Source: Candidatus Poribacteria bacterium
GTDB lineage: Bacteria > Poribacteria > WGA-4E > B28-G17
Direction of reading: 5' to 3'
Length of the DNA stretch: 37,743 nt
Assembly (NCBI GenBank): GCA_021162805.1
Contig: JAGGXZ010000020.1
Location: 1-37,743, forward strand
Shown: piece after piece, positions 14,754 through 23,791 of the stretch
Position numbering within the stretch: the first letter of the stretch is position 1
Layout: each line of letters opens with the position of its first letter
Made by a program: the position numbers and the translations under genes
Notes under the pieces: model-generated
The model's input: the letters and a program-made list of their open reading frames with translations, nothing else
The model's database searches: none
What the model was told of the DNA's origin: nothing

Positions 14754-15743
14754 TTATCTTTCAAAGGCGGCATCAAAGGCAACTCTGGACGGCTCGAAGT
14801 CCAACCTCCTGACAAATTCACAGGCTTCCTTGGCGCCGTGTTCTCGATCCATGCCGCTATCCTCCCATTCCACGGAAAGCGGCCCATCGTATCCGATCTG
14901 ATTCAACGCCCTGATGATCTCCTCAAAGTTGATCTCACCTCTTCCCGGCGATCGGAAGTCCCATCCCCTTCTGGGATCTCCAAAATTGAGGTGAGAGGAA
15001 AGTATACCGCTGTATCCGTCGAGGGTTACCTTCGCGTCCTTGACATGGACGTGATAAATCCTATCGCTGAACTTTTTGATGAACTTGACCGGATCGACGC
15101 CCTGCCAATGTAGGTGACTGGGATCGAAATTGAAACCGAACTCCGGCCTGTAATTGAGGGTTTCAAGCGCTTTCTCCGCCGTGTAGAGGTCGAAGGCTAT
15201 CTCAGTCGGATGTACCTCCAGGGCGAACTTCACATCGCATTCCTTGAACACGTCCAGGATGGGGTTCCACTTCTCGGCCAGCATCTCAAACCCCGCCTCA
15301 ATATCGGCCGGATCAACGGGCGGGAAGGAGTAGATGAGATGCCATATGGGTGAGCCGGTGAATCCGTTGACGACCTTAACACCCAGGTTCTTGGCAGCTA
15401 CGGCCGCTTTCTTCATATGTTCTATCGCCCACTCCCTTTTTTTCTCCGGATCGCCCTTGCACTCATCCGGAACCCAGTCATCTGACCGTTTGTCATTGGG
15501 ATCGAGGACCATCTGTCCGGTGAGATGATTGCTTATGGCCCACACCTTAAGACCGTATTTGGCCAGGAGTTCCTTTCTCTGTTCACAGTAGCTTGGATCT
15601 TCGGCGGCCTTTTCCACATCGAAGTGGTCTCCCCAACAGGCGAGTTCCAAACCGTCATATCCCCACTCGCTCGCCTTTTGGGCGAGCTCCTCGAGCGGCA
15701 TGTCGGCCCACTGGCCGGTAAATAGCGTCACTGGCCTTGCCAT
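14754..15743 (-). CDS. Xylose-isomerase-like TIM-barrel sugar isomerase/epimerase
   Basis: 329 aa, AP-endonuclease-2/xylose-isomerase-like barrel. Metal-site residues are visible in order: Glu in [13 protein letters not shown], Asp/His in [14 protein letters not shown], His in YHVHVKDAK, and the final Glu in [10 protein letters not shown]. The barrel starts [20 protein letters not shown]. Members isomerise or epimerise sugars, inosose or hydroxypyruvate; substrate is not readable. GGAGGGAGG precedes the ATG. It lies 58 bases downstream of the Gfo/Idh gene on the same strand, a pairing typical of inositol or rare-sugar catabolism. Confidence 0.9.
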   Translation of the reverse strand: MARPVTLFTGQWADMPLEELAQKASEWGYDGLELACWGDHFDVEKAAEDPSYCEQRKELLAKYGLKVWAISNHLTGQMVLDPNDKRSDDWVPDECKGDPEKKREWAIEHMKKAAVAAKNLGVKVVNGFTGSPIWHLIYSFPPVDPADIEAGFEMLAEKWNPILDVFKECDVKFALEVHPTEIAFDLYTAEKALETLNYRPEFGFNFDPSHLHWQGVDPVKFIKKFSDRIYHVHVKDAKVTLDGYSGILSSHLNFGDPRRGWDFRSPGRGEINFEEIIRALNQIGYDGPLSVEWEDSGMDREHGAKEACEFVRRLDFEPSRVAFDAAFER

Positions 15744-15801
15744 TTCCTCCCTCCTTAAGGTTTTCCTTGCGCTAAGATTATATCACCTCTCGATTTCCGG
15801 T

Positions 15802-16830
15802 TCAAGATGTCCTCTTCTTCGGCCCCACCACGCCCGATTCGAGCATAGAGAGCAGAGGCGAATCTTCGATATCCAGAGGCAGATAGATCCGTGCCCTTCT
15901 CCTGGCCGATTCATATGTGGCAAAGATCAGCTCGGTCGCCTGGAGAGCCTTCCTTCCGCTGAGCTCCGGTTCACGGCCGGTCTTAAGAGCATCTATAAGG
16001 TCCAGAACCGAAAGCACCGTGGCGTTGTGAGGCGGTGTTATGCCGCTAAGGTCCGGAACAACCCATTCCTTACCCTCGCTTAACACCCTTAGGGCCGGCC
16101 CTTTGGGCGCCCCGACCTCTATAACCCCTTTGGTTCCGATGAGTCTGTTCTGACAGATACCGCTGCCATCGCCTCCTGTTACAAGTAGCCCTGTCAACCC
16201 GTTCTGCCACACGATGTAAGAGAGACCGTATCTCTCAACCGGAACGCCGAAGACCTTCCTCACCTCAGAGCAGTCTATCTGCCCCATCACCCATTTTGCG
16301 GGCTGATCGTCATTGTAGAAGAAGAACATATCGAACCAGTGTGTGCCCCAGTCGAAGAGGTTGGAACAGTATCCTTCCACCCTGTAGAGTTGTCCTATCG
16401 TTCCGTCATGGGCCAGTTCCTTGGCCCTGATAAATCGGGCCTCAAACCGTCTCTGATGGCAGAAGGTTATCATGACGTTGTTGGATTTACACCTCTCGTA
16501 TATCGCCTTCGATTCGCCCCATGTGGGTGCCATCGGTTTTTCAGCATGGATTGCTCTGACACCGGCATCGACGGCGTCGAAGATCATCCGTGCATGAAGT
16601 CCCGTCCACGTGCAGACGCTGACGATATCGGGCTTCTCCTTATCCAGCATCTGGCGGTAATCCTCGTAGATATGCGGTATGCCGAATTTCTCGGCCATCG
16701 CCTCCGCCTTCTCGCGGACGGGATCGGCGCAGGCGACGATCTCGACATCATTCGAAGCCTTATATCCCTGAGCATGGGCGTTCCCTCGACCGCCGCACCC
16801 GATTATCCCGACTTTGAGCTTTCTCGACAT
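15802..16830 (-). CDS. Gfo/Idh/MocA-family NAD(P)-dependent oxidoreductase
   Basis: 342 aa. N-terminal Rossmann fold VGIIGCGGRGNAHAQGY (7-23), then the acidic strand end VACADP, and the signature HAEKPMAP with E97-K98-P99. A C-terminal alpha/beta dimerisation domain carries CHQRRFEARFIRAKEL and FDWGTHWFDMFFF. The last helix bears the DxxxH-type His (WGTHWFD). Oxidises a sugar or inositol hydroxyl, probably in the same pathway as the downstream isomerase. ATG 16830 follows AAGGAGG by 7 bases; a start seven codons upstream would put that site inside the frame. Driven by the minus arm of the divergent promoter at 16866-16894. Confidence 0.9.
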   Translation of the reverse strand: MSRKLKVGIIGCGGRGNAHAQGYKASNDVEIVACADPVREKAEAMAEKFGIPHIYEDYRQMLDKEKPDIVSVCTWTGLHARMIFDAVDAGVRAIHAEKPMAPTWGESKAIYERCKSNNVMITFCHQRRFEARFIRAKELAHDGTIGQLYRVEGYCSNLFDWGTHWFDMFFFYNDDQPAKWVMGQIDCSEVRKVFGVPVERYGLSYIVWQNGLTGLLVTGGDGSGICQNRLIGTKGVIEVGAPKGPALRVLSEGKEWVVPDLSGITPPHNATVLSVLDLIDALKTGREPELSGRKALQATELIFATYESARRRARIYLPLDIEDSPLLSMLESGVVGPKKRTS

Positions 16831-16865
16831 TTGAACCCTCCTTACCATCATGTTGACAGACGCTT

Positions 16866-16894
16866 ATGTTACATCACCTCTAAACGGATTTCAA
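16866..16894 (-). promoter_or_regulatory. Promoter for Gfo/Idh - sugar isomerase operon
   Basis: Minus-strand -35 TTGAAA (16889-16894), 17 bases, -10 TAACAT (16866-16871). It abuts the promoter of the kinase operon, the two -35 boxes being 2 bases apart. Confidence 0.6.
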
Positions 16895-16896
16895 CC

Positions 16897-16925
16897 TTGA
16901 CCTTTTCCTCAGTTTCAGGTATCTT
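16897..16925 (+). promoter_or_regulatory. Promoter for the histidine-kinase / c-di-GMP operon
   Basis: -35 TTGACC (16897-16902), 17 bases, -10 TATCTT (16920-16925). The ATG at 16969 is about 37 bases past the predicted start of transcription, with AAAAAGG 7 bases in front of it. Confidence 0.6.
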
Positions 16926-16968
16926 AATATCGTCATTTCACAGCTTGAAGGCTGAAAAAGGTTAAAGG

Positions 16969-18546
16969 ATGATTTATGAGCTGAGGGTTAGAGGCTATAA
17001 GCTTCGGCTTTTGCTGTTCGGGGTTACGACCTCGCTGTTTATCTTCATTTGGATCGCCGTCACAGAGCTGAGATGGTGGGAGTTGGTCGCTTTTGCCCTC
17101 GTGAATGGTCTTTTCTGGCTGGTTCATCCCCGCGTTAGGGAGAGGAAGGACCTGGCCAGATCCCTTTACGCCGTTCATTTGGTGGGGCTTGTAGGGTTAA
17201 CATGGTCCTTTGGAGCCGAAACCAGGCTGTTTTATTATATGGTCTTTCCGCTGTTGGCGATGGGAGCGTTAGATTACGGAGTGCGAGGGAGCTTCACGGC
17301 GGCGTTCGTATCCGTCCTTCTCTATCTCCCCTTCTGTCTTCCGGGGGAGATCGGGCTTTACATCCAACGATCGGCGATCGCCGTCATATCCTCCTTTTTC
17401 TTAGGCCTTATAGGGGAGGAGAAGCGAAGGGTAGAGGTCGAGCTGGCCGATATGGAGGATTATGCGGATCTACTCGTCAACAGCATAAAGAGTGGGATGA
17501 TAGTGACCGATATAGAAGGAAGGATGAAGTCTATGAATGAATCGGCCGAACAGATCTTGGGATACACCGCCGAGGAGCTGAGGGGGTTGAAGATAGATGA
17601 GCAGATTCAGATCCATCAGGGTGAAAGCCCTCTCCTCAAAGCGATCAAGGAACGCCGACCGGTTGAGCGAATAGACATAACTGTAAAGACGAAATCGGGC
17701 GAGGAGATACCGGCGGGGGTGAGCGTTTACCTGATTCAGGGGAAATCAGGTGGTGAGGTGCTCGGAGCCGTTGAGATCTTCAGGGATATGAGCGAGATAA
17801 AGGAAAGGGAAGCTCTGCTGCAACGGCAGGAAAGGCTGATCGCTATGGGTGAGATGGCCGCCGAGGTGGCTCATGAGATCAGAAACCCGCTGGGAGGGAT
17901 AAAGGGGTTCGCCTCTCTCATACAGAGAAGGGCCCAGGATGAATCGATCAGACGACACGCGGAGTTTATCATCGAAGGGGTGAGCAGCATCGAGAAGATC
18001 GTCAACGACTTTCTGGCCTATGCCCGCCCGATCAAACCGGTCTTTATGAAAGCCGACCTTCACACGTTGATAAAAAGCTGCATCCTCACATCATTAGAGG
18101 GATTTGAAAACATAAACGTGGAGACGGACTTCTCAGATCGTATCGGCGAGGTGGAACTGGATGTCGAGCAGATGAAACAGGTCTTCAGGAACCTCCTTAT
18201 CAACGCCGCCGAGGCCATGCCCGACGGCGGAACGATATTCGTCAGGACATATCCGTGGAATAAACCCTTCAAATCGATATTCGAAGGTCGCCAGATGCTT
18301 CTCCCTCCCGGGGAAACGGTCGTCGTGGAGATCTCAGACACCGGGCCGGGCATACCGGATGAGGTGAAGGAAAGGATCTTCAATCCCTTCTTCACGACGA
18401 AAGACACGGGCACGGGATTAGGTCTGGCGATCGTCCACCGTATAGTTGAAGCTCATGGCGGAACTATATCGGTCAGGGACCGAAAGGGCGGCGGAGCCAC
18501 CTTCGTGTTGAAGCTTCCCATCATCCATGGAGGTGAATCGGGATGA
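16969..18546 (+). CDS. Membrane PAS-domain sensor histidine kinase (NtrB/AtoS-like)
   Basis: 525 aa. The first 150 residues hold about five membrane helices without a large periplasmic loop, so it may sense within the membrane. A PAS domain follows (165-275; SIKSGMIVTDIEGRMKSMNESAEQILGYT). HisKA has the phosphoacceptor H302 in AEVAHEIRNPLGG. The ATPase domain is complete: N box NLLINAAEAMPDGG (N412), G1 DTGPGIP (457-463), F box FNPFFTTK and G2 GTGLGL (481-486). It is first in a five-gene operon and its stop overlaps the next ATG (ATGA), so the NtrC-type regulator is its obvious partner. Confidence 0.95.
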   Translation: MIYELRVRGYKLRLLLFGVTTSLFIFIWIAVTELRWWELVAFALVNGLFWLVHPRVRERKDLARSLYAVHLVGLVGLTWSFGAETRLFYYMVFPLLAMGALDYGVRGSFTAAFVSVLLYLPFCLPGEIGLYIQRSAIAVISSFFLGLIGEEKRRVEVELADMEDYADLLVNSIKSGMIVTDIEGRMKSMNESAEQILGYTAEELRGLKIDEQIQIHQGESPLLKAIKERRPVERIDITVKTKSGEEIPAGVSVYLIQGKSGGEVLGAVEIFRDMSEIKEREALLQRQERLIAMGEMAAEVAHEIRNPLGGIKGFASLIQRRAQDESIRRHAEFIIEGVSSIEKIVNDFLAYARPIKPVFMKADLHTLIKSCILTSLEGFENINVETDFSDRIGEVELDVEQMKQVFRNLLINAAEAMPDGGTIFVRTYPWNKPFKSIFEGRQMLLPPGETVVVEISDTGPGIPDEVKERIFNPFFTTKDTGTGLGLAIVHRIVEAHGGTISVRDRKGGGATFVLKLPIIHGGESG

Positions 18547-19889
18547 GCGAGGAACGGATACTGGTGGTTGACGATGAGAAGCTGATGAGGGAGTATCTCA
18601 AGGAGCTCTTGGAGCCCGAATATCGAGTGGATACGGCCGCATCCGCTTTAGATGCCCTGAAGATGTTAAGGGATGAGGTCTACGATCTGGTGATCACCGA
18701 TCTGAGAATGCCGAAGATGGATGGCATAGAGCTTTTAAAGCATGTAAACGACATATCCCCCGGCACACAGGTGATAGTCCTGACCGCTTACGGCAGCGTC
18801 GAATCCGCCGTTGAAGCTATGAAACTGGGGGCGTATGATTATATAGGTAAGCCGATCCAGTCACCCGATGAGATGGAGCTTAAGGTCAGAAGGGCGATCG
18901 AACGCGGGAGACTGATCAGAGAAAACCTGTATCTGCGGAGGGAGCTGGAGAAAAAACTCAGATATAACATCGTCGGCAAAAGCCCTAAGATGCAAGAGGT
19001 GTTCGACAAGATAGCGGCGGTGGCGAAAAGCGATATCACAGTCCTTATAACGGGGGAGACGGGAACCGGCAAGGAACTGGTAGCAAGGGCGATTCACGAG
19101 AACAGTCATCGTAAGGACGGCATGTTCGTCCCCGTCAATTGCGGCGCAATACCGGAAAATCTCCTCGAAAGCGAACTTTTCGGACATGAAAAAGGCGCAT
19201 TCACAGGAGCCTACAGGCGAGAGATAGGAAGCTTTGAGATGGCGAACGGCGGAACCATATTCCTGGACGAGATCGGAGAGATGTCTCCCCATCTTCAAGT
19301 TAAACTGCTGCGCGTGTTGCAAAACGGGGAGTTCCAAAGGGTCGGTAGCCCGAAGGTGCTGAAAACCGATGCCAGAGTTATAGCTGCTACAAATACCGAT
19401 CTGCAAAGGGCCGTCGAGGAGGGGAGGTTCAGACAGGATCTGTACTACAGGTTGAACGTGGTCAACATCAAACTTCCTCCCCTGAGGGAGCGTAAGGAGG
19501 ATATACCGTTGCTCGTTCACCACTTCCTGCGGAAATACGGTCCGAATAAGGAGGTGACACCTGAGACGATGAAGATCCTCCTCTCCTACGATTGGCCGGG
19601 CAACATCAGAGAGCTTGAAAACGTGATAGAGTCAGGTTGCGTGCTGAGCAGGACAAATCTTATAACGCCCGATGATCTGCCGGATTATCTGATAGAAACG
19701 GGCAGACAGAAACGCCGGCTGCCGCCAAGTGGGGATATGTCACTTGCTGCTATGGAGAGAGAACATATAAAATACGTGTTAGACCAAAACGGCTGGAACA
19801 TAACCAGATCGGCTGAGATTTTAGGAATAGATAGGGTGACGCTATATAACAAGATCAAAAAATACGGCCTTAAAAAGCAGTCCGGGTGA
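18543..19889 (+). CDS. NtrC/AtoC-family sigma54-dependent response regulator
   Basis: 448 aa. Receiver domain with phospho-acceptor D53 (VITDLRMPKMDG), then an AAA+ domain with Walker A GETGTGKE (171-178), the sigma54-contact loop GAFTGA (218-223) and Walker B GTIFLDEIGE (237-246). A C-terminal Fis-type helix-turn-helix (WNITRSAEILGIDRVTLYNKIKKYGL) ends the protein. All hallmarks intact, so it should activate transcription with RpoN when phosphorylated. ATG overlaps the kinase stop by 4 bases. I did not find a clear -24/-12 RpoN promoter in the window, so its targets probably lie elsewhere. Confidence 0.95.
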   Translation: MSEERILVVDDEKLMREYLKELLEPEYRVDTAASALDALKMLRDEVYDLVITDLRMPKMDGIELLKHVNDISPGTQVIVLTAYGSVESAVEAMKLGAYDYIGKPIQSPDEMELKVRRAIERGRLIRENLYLRRELEKKLRYNIVGKSPKMQEVFDKIAAVAKSDITVLITGETGTGKELVARAIHENSHRKDGMFVPVNCGAIPENLLESELFGHEKGAFTGAYRREIGSFEMANGGTIFLDEIGEMSPHLQVKLLRVLQNGEFQRVGSPKVLKTDARVIAATNTDLQRAVEEGRFRQDLYYRLNVVNIKLPPLRERKEDIPLLVHHFLRKYGPNKEVTPETMKILLSYDWPGNIRELENVIESGCVLSRTNLITPDDLPDYLIETGRQKRRLPPSGDMSLAAMEREHIKYVLDQNGWNITRSAEILGIDRVTLYNKIKKYGLKKQSG

Positions 19890-19901
19890 AGGAGTCCAAC
19901 C

Positions 19902-20828
19902 ATGGCCAGGATCCTGGTGGTAGATGACGATAAATTGGTGCTTCAACTGTTCATCGAGACGCTGAGCGAAGAGGGATATAATGTGGATGGAGCCTCCAGC
20001 GGAACTGAGGCTTTGGACCTCCTCAGGAGAAATCAATATGAGGTCATACTCACCGATCTTAAACTGCCCGAGATGAGCGGGATCGAGATACTCAAAAAGG
20101 CGAAGTCGAAGGATCCAAATGTCGAGGTTATCATCATAACCGCCTATGGCACGATAGATCTCATAGTAGAAGCCGTTAGAGAAGGCGCTTATGACTTCAT
20201 AGTTAAGCCGGCTGAACTGAGCCGGATATCCCTGGCGGTCAAGAACGCTCTCACCAAACGGTCGCTCGAAAGAGAACTAAAGGAAGCCATCAGGAAACAT
20301 CAGGAGCTCTACGAGATGGCGGTAAGAGATCCCCTCACCGGCCTCTACAATCAGAGATACTTCCGGGACCTTATGGGACGGGAGATAAACAAGGGCGGAA
20401 CGCTATCGCTGGTGATGTTCGATCTGGATAACTTCAAATATTACAACGACACACATGGACACCTGAAAGGCGATCAACTGCTCAAGGATATAGCTAAAAT
20501 CCTTGAAAGTAACAGACGCAGCACCGATATAGTCGCCAGATATGGGGGTGATGAATTCACTATTATCCTCCCAGGAACGACGAAGGAGAACGCGGAACGG
20601 TTCGCCTGGAGATGTGTGAGGGAGGTGGAAAACCATCACTTTAAGGGCGAGGAGGTGATGCCTAAAGGGAAGGTGACGATGAGTGGTGGCGTAGCCTCCT
20701 TCCCCGAGGATGCCATCGGGGCGGAGGAACTGGTCGAAAAGGCCGATAAAGCGTGCTATTGGGCCAAAGAGATGGGCAGAAATAGAGTTATGGCCTATGA
20801 AAGGAGAGAGGAAGAGGATGAGGGATAG
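19902..20828 (+). CDS. REC-GGDEF diguanylate cyclase
   Basis: 308 aa. Receiver (D52 in ILTDLKLPEMSG, K102 in VKPAE), a short helical linker (115-140), then a GGDEF domain starting DPLTGLYNQRYF. It has an intact active loop RYGGDEF (213-219) and the RxxD product-inhibition site RSTD (206-209) exactly five residues before it. So it should make c-di-GMP from GTP on phosphorylation, with feedback inhibition. The ATG lies 12 bases after the upstream stop with AAGGAG in front. Same operon as the kinase and sigma54 activator. Confidence 0.95.
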   Translation: MARILVVDDDKLVLQLFIETLSEEGYNVDGASSGTEALDLLRRNQYEVILTDLKLPEMSGIEILKKAKSKDPNVEVIIITAYGTIDLIVEAVREGAYDFIVKPAELSRISLAVKNALTKRSLERELKEAIRKHQELYEMAVRDPLTGLYNQRYFRDLMGREINKGGTLSLVMFDLDNFKYYNDTHGHLKGDQLLKDIAKILESNRRSTDIVARYGGDEFTIILPGTTKENAERFAWRCVREVENHHFKGEEVMPKGKVTMSGGVASFPEDAIGAEELVEKADKACYWAKEMGRNRVMAYERREEEDEG

Positions 20829-22773
20829 GATTCTGATCGTTGAGCCCGAACCCAGCGTCCGAGAATCCCTCAGGTTGATACTTCGGGATGATCACGAGAT
20901 CGAAACTGCCGGGGAGATGGACGAGGCAAAGGAGATGCTATCCAAAGGGCGGTTCGATCTGGTGATGGTTGACCTAACCGAGGGGGACCTCGCCCCGTTG
21001 ACCGACCTGATGTCCAGAGTTGAGGGAATACCCGTGATAGTCATCTCATCCTTCAGAGATCCCAGCCTCATCGTTAACGCCATGAAGCTCGGCGTGGCCG
21101 ACTACATACTTAAACCGTTCGATGTCCATTCGCTGAGGGATTCCGTCGAGAAGGCGATCCGAAAGTCCAGGGAGACACGAGCCGCCATGTCCGCCGAGGA
21201 GGAAAGAGAGGTCATCGTGGACGCGGTGCTGTTCAGAGGATATTTCTACTATCTCGAATCGATCCGTTCTTTCGGCCGATCGGTCAACACCGCGCCGGAC
21301 ATGGAGTCCCTTGTCCGTAGGATGATACAATCGGTTATGACGTCGCTCGGCGTAGGTCAATGTATGATCTTCCTGCCGGAGGATGACGGATTCGCCCTGA
21401 AAAGTTATTCCCCTATGAGTCAATCCGTTCAGAACATACTTACCGTCCCTCGCTCGCATCCGCTCTTCCAGTTCTTGGAAAAAGAAGGAAGGATAGCATT
21501 CGAGAGGGAGCTGAAAGCCCACATGCCTGAAGATTCACGCGAGCTTATCTCCAGACTCAGTGGATTAGGTGTGTATCTATACGCTCCAATGCTGGTCGAG
21601 GAGAAACTGATGGGGGCGATAGTCGTCGGTGATAAGCTCTGTGGCACGAGATTTGTCCCCGGTGAGCTCGATCTGCTTTCAACCCTGGCCTTACAGGGGG
21701 CTTGGGCGATCAGGGCCATAACCTCGCGCCAGAGCGTAGAGGGGATGAACAGATTCCTGAAAGATCTGCTGGATAACCTCACCAGCGGAGTCATAGCGAT
21801 CGACGTTGAGGGCAGAATACTGATCTTCAACAGCTACGCTCAAAAACTTACGGGATATGACCCGGATCAAATTCTGGGCCAGAATATCTCCAAGCTGGGC
21901 GATGAGTTCTCGTCCATGGTCATGCGCTCGCTCGGGATGGATGAACCTCAAAAAAGAGTCGAAGTTCGTTTGACTTCGGCCAAGGGTGATGAAATCCCCA
22001 TCGGCATGAACATATCCATCCTGAAGAACCCCTCCGGCGAAAAGATCGGCGCGGCGATGATATTCGCCGATCTCTCACATGTCCAGCGTATCGAAGCGAA
22101 GAGGAGGTTATCGGATAAGCTCGATATATGGCTCGCCGTCGCCGCCGAGCTGGAACATCTCTTCAGAAATCCTCTCGTTTCCATCAAGACGTTCGCCCAG
22201 CTTCTTCCGGAGAAATACGAGGACGAGGAGTTCAGAACGAAGTTTTACAGGTTGGTGGGCGATGACGTGGACTTCATGAGCAGCCTCATCGAAGAATTCA
22301 CTGCCTTCTCACACCCCTTACACCTTGAAAGGAAACCGGCCGATCTTAATCTCATCATCTCAAAGGTTATATCAAAGCTGAAGGGAGAGATGGAGGGGAT
22401 CGAACTTGATCTCGAATATGATGAGAAACTCGGTCAGGTTATACTCGATTCGGATCTTTTTTCCAAGGCACTGGAAAACGTTCTCACAAATTGCCTGGAT
22501 GATCTTGACCCGGATAGACGCAGGATTTCGCTGAAAACCGGATCGATACAGGACATATGGAACGGGGGGAAAAAGGCGATCGTGGAGATATCATATCCAA
22601 GGGTCGAGGATTATGTTAGACCTTTGAAAGGCGCGGGAACGATCCAGTTTGCCATCGCCGAGCGCATCATAGCGGAACACGGAGGATTGATCTATATGGA
22701 GGAGAAGGAGGGCAAGATGATATCGCTCAGGATCGAGCTACCTATGGAGGATGAGAGTGGCTCAAAGGCCTAA
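20818..22773 (+). CDS. REC-GAF-PAS protein with degenerate histidine-kinase core
   Basis: 651 aa. Receiver (D52 in MVDLTEGD; K99 in ILKPFD), GAF-like domain (about 155-305), PAS (about 312-425), then a HisKA-like segment ELEHLFRNPLVSIKTFAQLL. H447 is in register with the phospho-His, but the usual neighbouring Glu is Leu. The ATPase-like end keeps an N-box Asn (NVLTNCLDDL, N558). It has no DxGxG G1 motif (ISYPRVEDYVRPLKG instead), and the G2 box reads GAGTIQF rather than GTGLGL. Catalysis therefore looks lost, and it may act as a scaffold or signal integrator. I start at ATG 20818, which overlaps the cyclase stop by 11 bases and follows GAGGAAGAGG. Confidence 0.85.
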   Translation: MRDRILIVEPEPSVRESLRLILRDDHEIETAGEMDEAKEMLSKGRFDLVMVDLTEGDLAPLTDLMSRVEGIPVIVISSFRDPSLIVNAMKLGVADYILKPFDVHSLRDSVEKAIRKSRETRAAMSAEEEREVIVDAVLFRGYFYYLESIRSFGRSVNTAPDMESLVRRMIQSVMTSLGVGQCMIFLPEDDGFALKSYSPMSQSVQNILTVPRSHPLFQFLEKEGRIAFERELKAHMPEDSRELISRLSGLGVYLYAPMLVEEKLMGAIVVGDKLCGTRFVPGELDLLSTLALQGAWAIRAITSRQSVEGMNRFLKDLLDNLTSGVIAIDVEGRILIFNSYAQKLTGYDPDQILGQNISKLGDEFSSMVMRSLGMDEPQKRVEVRLTSAKGDEIPIGMNISILKNPSGEKIGAAMIFADLSHVQRIEAKRRLSDKLDIWLAVAAELEHLFRNPLVSIKTFAQLLPEKYEDEEFRTKFYRLVGDDVDFMSSLIEEFTAFSHPLHLERKPADLNLIISKVISKLKGEMEGIELDLEYDEKLGQVILDSDLFSKALENVLTNCLDDLDPDRRRISLKTGSIQDIWNGGKKAIVEISYPRVEDYVRPLKGAGTIQFAIAERIIAEHGGLIYMEEKEGKMISLRIELPMEDESGSKA

Positions 22774-23791
22774 ATTGTTGATCGTCGATGACAATATAGG
22801 ATTTTCCGAATCGATCAGGCTTATCCTTCAGGATGAGTATGAAATTCAACTGGCTCACAGCGGATTTGAGGCGCTAGAAAAGGCGAAATCGAACCTCTTC
22901 GATCTGATACTTCTGGATATAAGATTGCCGAGGATGGATGGCCTGGAGACCCTCAAACGGCTCAAGACCATCTCGCCTGAGAGTGAGGTCATAATGATAA
23001 CCGCCTACGGCGATGTGAGGACGATCAAGAGCGCCCTCAGACTGGGGGCTGTCGATTACCTGGAGAAGACCGGATTCCTGGCTCACGAGATAAAGGAGAC
23101 CCTAGGGAGGGCTATGAGGGATAGAAGAGCTCGCCTGGCAAGGAGAAGAAGGTTAGAGGAGCTCAGAAGTGAAAACAAAGAGCTAATCGCCAATTTATAT
23201 ATCATAGAGACTGAGATAGAAAAGCATAGGAATCTAGGATATGCTGATGTGGTGAAGGCCATCTCGACCGCCTTGAACGTGAGGGATGATATTGTAACGA
23301 TCTACGCCCGGTCTGTCGAAGAATACGTGCTTCCGGTCGCTCGTAGACTTGATCTTCCTCAGGATGAGGAGATAAACTTGAGGGTGGCTGCCGCCTTACA
23401 TGACGTCGGGATGCTGGCGATAAGCGAGACGATATTATCCAAGCCCGGACCGCTTACCCAGGAGGAATGGAAAACCGTGAAGCGTCATCCCGATGTCGGA
23501 GCGAGCATAATAAAAAGCCTCGGCAGATGGCCATTGGCGGCGGAGATCGTGCTCTATCACCATGAAAGGATGGATGGAAGTGGGTATCCGTTCCATCTGA
23601 AGGGCGATCAGATACCTCTAGCGGCGAGGATAGTGGCGGTCGCCGATGCTTATGACGCTATGATATCTGAACGCCCCTATAGGAGAGCTCTCTCCAAGGA
23701 AAGGGCGATCCAAGAGCTTATGAGAGACAGAGAGAAATTTGGCCCTGATGTAGTTGATCTTTTCTGCGAATCCCTACAATCCTTACGTTGA
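22751..23791 (+). CDS. REC-HD-GYP phosphodiesterase-like response regulator
   Basis: 346 aa. Receiver (D56 in LILLDIRLPRMDG), a coiled helix (about 115-165), then an HD-GYP domain. Metal-site residues are present: HD at 217-218, H246 in KRHPDVG, H270-H271 in YHHERMDGSGYP (GYP 278-280) and D299 in VADAYDAM. The usual HDxGK lysine is Met (HDVGM, M221), and the receiver's KP cis-proline is replaced (EKTGF). HD-GYP proteins hydrolyse c-di-GMP, so this is the degradative partner of the GGDEF protein in the same operon. The start overlaps the preceding gene by 23 bases. Its end overlaps the convergent DAC gene by 9 bases. Confidence 0.9.
   Translation: MRVAQRPKLLIVDDNIGFSESIRLILQDEYEIQLAHSGFEALEKAKSNLFDLILLDIRLPRMDGLETLKRLKTISPESEVIMITAYGDVRTIKSALRLGAVDYLEKTGFLAHEIKETLGRAMRDRRARLARRRRLEELRSENKELIANLYIIETEIEKHRNLGYADVVKAISTALNVRDDIVTIYARSVEEYVLPVARRLDLPQDEEINLRVAAALHDVGMLAISETILSKPGPLTQEEWKTVKRHPDVGASIIKSLGRWPLAAEIVLYHHERMDGSGYPFHLKGDQIPLAARIVAVADAYDAMISERPYRRALSKERAIQELMRDREKFGPDVVDLFCESLQSLR

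Noticed and set aside
18861-19523. 220-codon minus-strand frame inside the NtrC-type gene
   Set aside because: Antisense to the conserved AAA+ core; codon pattern follows the sense gene.
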